44,765 nucleotides of DNA from a virus: IMG/VR virus record IMGVR_UViG_3300027754_000171, positions 1-44,765 of that record, one strand, 5' to 3'. Every line of letters begins with the position of its first letter. The stretch's first letter is position 1. The notes under the pieces are model-generated. The model searched no databases. It was given only the letters and a program-made list of their open reading frames with translations, and had not been told where the DNA came from. This document shows, one piece after another, positions 40,472-44,765 of the stretch. Both the position numbers and the translations under genes were made by a program.

Positions 40472-40571
40472 TAGGCTAGTCATGTGCCCAACATGCAACA
40501 AGGAGCTGGAAGTAAGATCTGGATTTGCACACCTAACACTATCTAACCATATTAAAAAGGAGCACAGGTGA
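40461..40571 (+). CDS. C2H2-like zinc-finger microprotein
   Basis: This 36-residue frame overlaps the previous gene by 11 nt and the next by 4 nt. It reads MCPTCNKELEVRSGFAHLTL and ends SNHIKKEH. The CxxC and HxxxxH spacing is that of a single C2H2 zinc finger. It is tightly packed between coupled genes, supporting that it is translated. A DNA-binding or protein-binding role is possible. Confidence 0.6.
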   Translation: MASSRLVMCPTCNKELEVRSGFAHLTLSNHIKKEHR

Positions 40572-40771
40572 CAACTAGAGTTAAAATAGATTTATCATTC
40601 ACACGCAACCTTGGCAATTATGAAAGCATTAAGATTGCCGTTGGAGTTGAAGATGATATCCGTGATGGAGAAAATGTAGATACGGCAACGGAAAGAGTTT
40701 ATCAATTTGTTGAAAGCAAGCTTATAGAAAAAACTCGTGAGGTAGAAGAAGAGCTAAAACGTGGCAAATGA
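40568..40771 (+). CDS. Conserved small replication-region protein
   Basis: This 67-residue protein uses GTG in a GTGA overlap. KIDLSFTRNLGNYESIKIAV, then GVEDDIRDGE, then RVYQFVESKLIEKTREVEEEL form a compact strand-helix pattern. This pattern is familiar from small proteins near helicase genes in actinophages, with unknown function. Confidence 0.65.
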   Translation: MTTRVKIDLSFTRNLGNYESIKIAVGVEDDIRDGENVDTATERVYQFVESKLIEKTREVEEELKRGK

Positions 40772-41075
40772 GAAGCAGCCATATATACTAATAGGGATAT
40801 ACCTGTCTATATATAAAGAGAAATATAACAAAACTTTAACAATTAATAAGTTTAGAGAAAAGTGGGCTATGCAAGATGTCATTGATAGTGTAGGATATGA
40901 TCGTGCAGTTGAACTTATAAAGTATTATTTTGATACCAACAAGTCGGGGCATCCGCTAAACTTTTTTTATAATAATTTTGACAGAATTGATAAATTACAA
41001 AAAGAAATTGAAAAAGATAAAGCAAATCGCAGTGTCTTGCTAATTGAAACCAAGAAGATGGTGGAGAGCGAATAA
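40761..41075 (+). CDS. Hypothetical protein upstream of helicase
   Basis: This 104-residue protein uses a GTG start (GTG GCA AAT) overlapping the previous gene by 11 nt. It is helical: LIGIYLSIYKEKYNKTLTIN, then KFREKWAMQDVIDSVGYDRAVELIKYYF, then FDRIDKLQKEIEKDKANRS. Position directly before the helicase suggests a replication accessory such as a loader, which is inference. Confidence 0.6.
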   Translation: MANEKQPYILIGIYLSIYKEKYNKTLTINKFREKWAMQDVIDSVGYDRAVELIKYYFDTNKSGHPLNFFYNNFDRIDKLQKEIEKDKANRSVLLIETKKMVESE

Positions 41076-42319
41076 TGAATACAGAAGCAACATTAATTTC
41101 TGCCGTATGCAAGAATAAAGACATCAGCACACTTCTTGCTAATAACGTAGATGAGCTGTTTACATCACATAGAGATATCTGGGAAAGCCTAAAGTCATAC
41201 TACTATAAGTTTAAAGCGGTACCAGAAGCTGGCATACTTATGGAACGACATAAAGATTTTGAGCCAGTTGAGGCAAAAGCAGAAACTGGATATTACTTAG
41301 ACATTTTAAAAAATGAATTTATTTCAAACAAGCTTAAGACAATTATTATGCGTGGCGGATCCGCTCTTAAAGAAGATGCGGCATCCAGAGTTCTTGCACA
41401 AATGCAAAGCGACCTCGCTAGCCTAAGTCGATACACAAATAACGTAAGAGACCTAGATATTATTGATGTTGAAAATGCTGCAAGACATTATCAAGCAGTT
41501 AAAGACCGTTCATCTATAATGGGAGGGGCCCCAGGAATCCTCACTGGCTTTGAAGCAATTGATAAAGCTTATCCAACTGGCATGGCACCAGGACATTTAA
41601 TTGTTGCAATCGGCTGGCCAGGAAAAGGAAAGACATGGTTTACGGCCTACTTGGCGTGCAAAGCATGGGAGCAAGGATTTAAGCCAATGATTGTCTCACT
41701 TGAAATGTCGCCAGAAAATATGAGAGATAGAATTTTTACTATGCTGGGTTCTGGAATATTTCGTGCAAGTGATTTATCAAAAGGAGACATTAACATTGAT
41801 GACTTCAAGTCATGGGGAAATAAAAAGTTTGAAGGAAAAAATAGCTTTGTTTTAATTTCAAATGAAGGTTCATCTGAAGTTACTCCAGCAACAATTCAAG
41901 GAAAGATTGATCAGCACAAACCTGATTTAGTTATTCTTGATTACCACCAGCTATTTAATGACAACAAGAGATCAAATTCTGAAGTAGAAAGAAATAGAAA
42001 CGTTTCTCGTGAATTCAAAATGCTTGCGGTATCAAACAATATTCCTATTATTGATATTACTGCTGCAACAGCAGACGATATATCAGATCAAGACAATCCA
42101 CCAATGATGAGCCAAGTTGCTTGGTCAAAGGCAATTGAGTATGATGCGGATATGGCCTTAGCTGTTCACAGATATCCACAAACTAATATGATTGAGATTG
42201 TATCTCGTAAGAATAGGCACGGTCACGACTTTAACTTTTATCTGGACTGGGATATCAACCGTGGTATTGTCAAAGAAATTTATGAGAATCCATTCCAGAA
42301 TGACTCACAAAAGGATTAA
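41075..42319 (+). CDS. DnaB-like replicative helicase
   Basis: This 414-residue protein has an N-terminal helical domain, then a RecA-like core beginning GILTGFEAIDKAYPTG. Walker A is G180-W-P-G-K-G-K-T187. SLEMSPENMRDRI is a DnaB signature. D289 in PDLVILDYHQL is Walker B. QVAWSKAIEYDADMAL and a basic SRKNRHGHDF complete the core. It should unwind the fork and partner with the primase downstream. It starts by a 1-nt overlap (TAATG). Confidence 0.9.
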   Translation: MNTEATLISAVCKNKDISTLLANNVDELFTSHRDIWESLKSYYYKFKAVPEAGILMERHKDFEPVEAKAETGYYLDILKNEFISNKLKTIIMRGGSALKEDAASRVLAQMQSDLASLSRYTNNVRDLDIIDVENAARHYQAVKDRSSIMGGAPGILTGFEAIDKAYPTGMAPGHLIVAIGWPGKGKTWFTAYLACKAWEQGFKPMIVSLEMSPENMRDRIFTMLGSGIFRASDLSKGDINIDDFKSWGNKKFEGKNSFVLISNEGSSEVTPATIQGKIDQHKPDLVILDYHQLFNDNKRSNSEVERNRNVSREFKMLAVSNNIPIIDITAATADDISDQDNPPMMSQVAWSKAIEYDADMALAVHRYPQTNMIEIVSRKNRHGHDFNFYLDWDINRGIVKEIYENPFQNDSQKD

Positions 42320-42599
42320 AAGATTTCAAATAGATGTACTGTTTCTGGATAATTCACAGCTAATTAGCCTTAGACCGCAGTATGAGAACCTTTTAACTCA
42401 TGATATGAGGTCAAAAGGGTATGTCAGGGTACTTGACATAGATACTGCATTTTCGGTAGAATTTACTGGTGAGACATGGAAGTTCTTAATGACACTTCAT
42501 GGAGTATATGTTGGAAAGAAGAAGGCATGGCTATCAGAGGGTATAACGCAAGGAAAATTGATTCCACGCAGTATGCGCCCAACCATATCAAGTCTATAG
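42300..42599 (+). CDS. Hypothetical protein between helicase and primase
   Basis: I start at ATG 42300, overlapping the helicase end by 20 nt; a longer frame to 42192 would overlap by 128 nt. The 99 residues (RIKRFQIDVLFLDNSQLISL, then DMRSKGYVRVLDIDTAFSVEF, then ETWKFLMTLHGVYVGKKKAW) include a strand-rich core. It overlaps the primase start by 73 nt. Function unknown. Confidence 0.55.
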   Translation: MTHKRIKRFQIDVLFLDNSQLISLRPQYENLLTHDMRSKGYVRVLDIDTAFSVEFTGETWKFLMTLHGVYVGKKKAWLSEGITQGKLIPRSMRPTISSL

Positions 42600-43525
42600 T
42601 TAAATCTTTAGGTTTAGATATTGTTGCAGAACCAGGTAATGAGGTTATGTTCTACTGCCCATTTCATTCTAATAGACATACGGCAAGCTGTTGTATAAAT
42701 AAATCTTCGGGTGTCTGGCTTTGCTTTAATCCATCATGCGGAGAGTCGGGAACGTTAATAGAATTAGTAAAGCGTGTGTTACACAAGAATGATTTTGAAG
42801 CTATGAGATTTATATCTTCTCAAGAAAAAGAAGTGCTAAATAATTTTGATGAAATAATGGCGGGTCTATTTGAGGAAAAGCCTGACTTTGAAGAGTTTCC
42901 AGAAGAGACATTAAGGGGTTTATATAACGGACTTGTTGGTTCTGAAATGGCAAAAGATTATTTTAAATCAAGAGGTATCGACATGTCTTCGATGGCACAT
43001 TTTTCTTTAGGGTATTCTGAAAAACAAAATATGGTTACTGTTCCAGTGCATAGCCCAGACGGTATTCCGATTGGAATTGTAGGAAGATCTATTGAGGGAA
43101 AGTCTTTTAAAAATAGCACAAACCTGCCTAAGAGCAAAACATTATTTAATGTGCACCGTGCTAAAAAAATTGGCAGTAATGTCATAGTTGTGGAGTCTAG
43201 CTTTGATGCAATCCGTGTGCATCAAGCTGGGTTTCCAAATGTTGTTGCTACGCTAGGTGGATTTTTGTCAACTGAGCAGCACAATATTCTAAATAGATAT
43301 TTTAATAAAATAACCGTAATGACAGACGCAGATTTGGCTGGCAGAGAGCTAGGCTTGAGCATAGCCAATAGATTAAAAAATAAAGACCTCTTGTGGGCTT
43401 CCCATGAATATGGTAAGATATATCCACATGATGCAAAAGATGCTGGCGATATGACTGATGAAGAAATTAAAAACTGTATTAAGAATGCAGTATCAGACAT
43501 AGAGTACAGATCTTGGACCCCATAA
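42527..43525 (+). CDS. DnaG-like primase
   Basis: I start at ATG 42527, after AAGAAGG; an upstream ATG at 42476 lies deeper in the preceding gene. The 332-residue product has a zinc-binding CPFH (C44, H47) with C66 and C71 (WLCFNPSCGESG), a CHC2-like finger. A TOPRIM core follows: E223 in VIVVESSFDAIRVHQAG and D267-x-D269 in VMTDADLAGRELG. It should lay RNA primers. It lacks a C-terminal helicase-binding domain as large as in bacterial DnaG, as usual in phages. Confidence 0.86.
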   Translation: MAIRGYNARKIDSTQYAPNHIKSIVKSLGLDIVAEPGNEVMFYCPFHSNRHTASCCINKSSGVWLCFNPSCGESGTLIELVKRVLHKNDFEAMRFISSQEKEVLNNFDEIMAGLFEEKPDFEEFPEETLRGLYNGLVGSEMAKDYFKSRGIDMSSMAHFSLGYSEKQNMVTVPVHSPDGIPIGIVGRSIEGKSFKNSTNLPKSKTLFNVHRAKKIGSNVIVVESSFDAIRVHQAGFPNVVATLGGFLSTEQHNILNRYFNKITVMTDADLAGRELGLSIANRLKNKDLLWASHEYGKIYPHDAKDAGDMTDEEIKNCIKNAVSDIEYRSWTP

Positions 43526-43578
43526 TAAAAACAAACTAAAGATGGATATACACCATCAACTATATGAAATGAGGAAAA

Positions 43579-44247
43579 ATGGGAATAGTAAAAGGGCTTA
43601 AAGGCCTTAATCAAGTAATGGACAAGCCACAGTCTTCAGGTGGAGACGGTACAAAGGCTCGTTGGGTTAAGTTAGAGGATGCAGAAAGTGTTAAAGTTCG
43701 CTTTCTTCAAGAACTTGATCCAGACTCACCTACCTACAATGAAAAGCTAGGTCTTGGATTTATTGCAGTAGAACACACAAATCCAAAAGACTATCGTCGC
43801 AAGGCTTTATGCTCAATGGATGATCAAGGAAAGTGTTACGGTTGCGAACAACACCGAAAAGATTACAAGGCAGGATGGAAAGGTCGTTCACGACTTTACA
43901 TTAATGTTCTTATCGATGATGGCAAGGAAGATCCTTACGTAGGAATCTTGTCTCAAGGTTCAAGCGGCAAGACAATTACACCGACACTAATTGAGTATGC
44001 TGGAGAGATGGGAAGCATTACTAATCTAATGTGGAGAATCAAGCGTACTGGTACAAAGACCGATACAAGTTATACAATAATCCCACTTGCAAAAGATGAA
44101 ACACCATTTGATGGTTCATCACTTGAGCTTTATCAGCTTGAAGATACAGCAGTGCGTGACATGCCATACACAGATCAAGAAGGATTCTTTGCAGGCGAAC
44201 ATTCAAATGAAGAAGAGTCTAGCTCATCTAGCAGCGTAGACTGGTAA
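43579..44247 (+). CDS. Single-stranded DNA-binding protein (phage type)
   Basis: This 222-residue protein follows ATGAGGAAAA Shine-Dalgarno sequence. Residues about 28-140 form a beta-rich core with a Cys cluster (CSMDDQGKCYGCEQH) as in zinc-binding phage SSBs such as the gp32 group. The C-terminus is acidic and Ser-rich (SNEEESSSSSSVDW), typical for SSB partner binding. It lies between primase and DNA polymerase. CGN codons are frequent for arginine, fitting a highly expressed protein. Confidence 0.7.
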   Translation: MGIVKGLKGLNQVMDKPQSSGGDGTKARWVKLEDAESVKVRFLQELDPDSPTYNEKLGLGFIAVEHTNPKDYRRKALCSMDDQGKCYGCEQHRKDYKAGWKGRSRLYINVLIDDGKEDPYVGILSQGSSGKTITPTLIEYAGEMGSITNLMWRIKRTGTKTDTSYTIIPLAKDETPFDGSSLELYQLEDTAVRDMPYTDQEGFFAGEHSNEEESSSSSSVDW

Positions 44248-44270
44248 TAGGTTCAGGGGCGGAGAGTTAA

Positions 44271-44765
44271 ATGAAATTCACACATTTGCATGTGCATTCC
44301 TACTATTCTTTAATGGATGGGCTTAACTCTCCCCTTGAACTTGTTCAGGCAGCAAAAGCGGCGGGACAAACAGCAATAGCAATTACAGATCACGGAACAT
44401 TATCATCACACCGTGAAATGCAGATTGCGTGTAAAGAAGAGGGCATCAAGCCAATCCTTGGAGTAGAAGCATACATCTCTCCAACAGATAGATTTGATAA
44501 GTCTTCAAAGACAGATAAATCTATTCAAGCATATAACCACATCATCCTATTGGCAAAAAACAAAAAGGGATTAGAGAATATCAATACTCTCCAAGAGCTT
44601 GCTTGGAACGAAGGCTTTTACCATAAGCCAAGAATTGACAGAGAGGTTTTAAATGATTATAGCGAAGGTATTATCGTTCTCAGCGGATGTCTTAATGGAC
44701 TCATTAGTAAGGCTATCGATAAAGGTAACATGGAGGAAGCAGAACTTCTTCTCAAAGGCTTTAAA
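44271..44765 (+). CDS. dnaE: DNA polymerase III alpha-like, N-terminal PHP domain (3' partial)
   Basis: The frame starts at ATG 44271 after GGGGCGGAGAG and runs off the right edge (165 residues visible). FTHLHVHSYYSLMDGLNSP is the opening of the DnaE PHP domain. AIAITDHGTLSSHREM and KPILGVEAYISP give the next two motifs, and VLSGCLNGLI a later one. Phage DnaE-type polymerases replicate the genome. The rest of the gene is not in the window. Confidence 0.92.
   Translation, partial: MKFTHLHVHSYYSLMDGLNSPLELVQAAKAAGQTAIAITDHGTLSSHREMQIACKEEGIKPILGVEAYISPTDRFDKSSKTDKSIQAYNHIILLAKNKKGLENINTLQELAWNEGFYHKPRIDREVLNDYSEGIIVLSGCLNGLISKAIDKGNMEEAELLLKGFK

Noticed and set aside
42192-42299. N-terminal extension of the protein between helicase and primase
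   Set aside because: It lies wholly in the helicase gene and is a shadow frame of the conserved helicase C-terminus.
43541-43557. Short inverted repeat (GATGG/CCATC) before the SSB-like gene as a terminator
   Set aside because: Only a 5-bp stem with no T tract; not convincing as a terminator or operator.

Overview
The window is a 44.8-kb piece of an AT-rich, long-tailed double-stranded DNA phage (Caudoviricetes, siphovirus-like) or prophage. Every supported gene lies on the + strand, packed in overlapping operons. The order is portal, prohead protease, major capsid protein, connectors, major tail protein, frameshifted tail chaperone, very long tape measure, tail tip and fibres, then a replication block. 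This order, the small proteins beside the portal and in the replication block, and the many leaderless or extended -10 promoters fit an actinobacterial phage. The low GC points to a low-GC aquatic actinobacterium as host. That host call is inference.

Layout. (1) 1-7425: the end of a protein with Pro-Pro-Gly-Phe-Phe repeats and a degenerate Hint-like domain, a GNAT-like protein, an unknown protein, then an eight-gene cassette. The cassette has five prolyl-4-hydroxylase-like 2-oxoglutarate/Fe(II) oxygenases with intact iron motifs, one degenerate member, and two DUF6065-like proteins. (2) 7426-9186: a LamG-lectin structural protein. (3) 9249-16839: a portal-associated small protein, portal, protease fused to a scaffold-like region, major capsid protein, and head-tail connector genes. 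(4) 16952-38837: major tail protein, tail assembly chaperones with a CCCAAAC -1 frameshift, a 2756-residue tape measure, hub-like and minor tail proteins, two large fibres, and small accessory genes. (5) 38924-44765: metallophosphoesterase, small zinc proteins, an HTH protein, DnaB-like helicase, primase, an SSB-like protein, and the start of a DnaE-type DNA polymerase. Terminase and lysis genes are not seen and would lie outside the window.

How it may work together. The structural and replication blocks are conventional. The unusual part is the oxygenase cassette. It sits downstream of a protein whose repeats carry X-Pro-Gly, the classic substrate of collagen-type prolyl 4-hydroxylases. I propose, as a hypothesis only, that the phage hydroxylates its own virion repeats, with the GNAT-like and DUF6065-like proteins as possible accessories.

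Regulation. A recurring TGNTATAAT extended -10 element is found before several genes. In at least four places it lies only 6-8 nt from the start codon, predicting leaderless mRNAs. The major capsid and major tail genes each end in an AT-rich palindrome over the stop codon followed by a GC-rich terminator hairpin. No tRNA, CRISPR array, insertion sequence or attachment site was recognised, and no gene-free stretch exceeds 300 bases.
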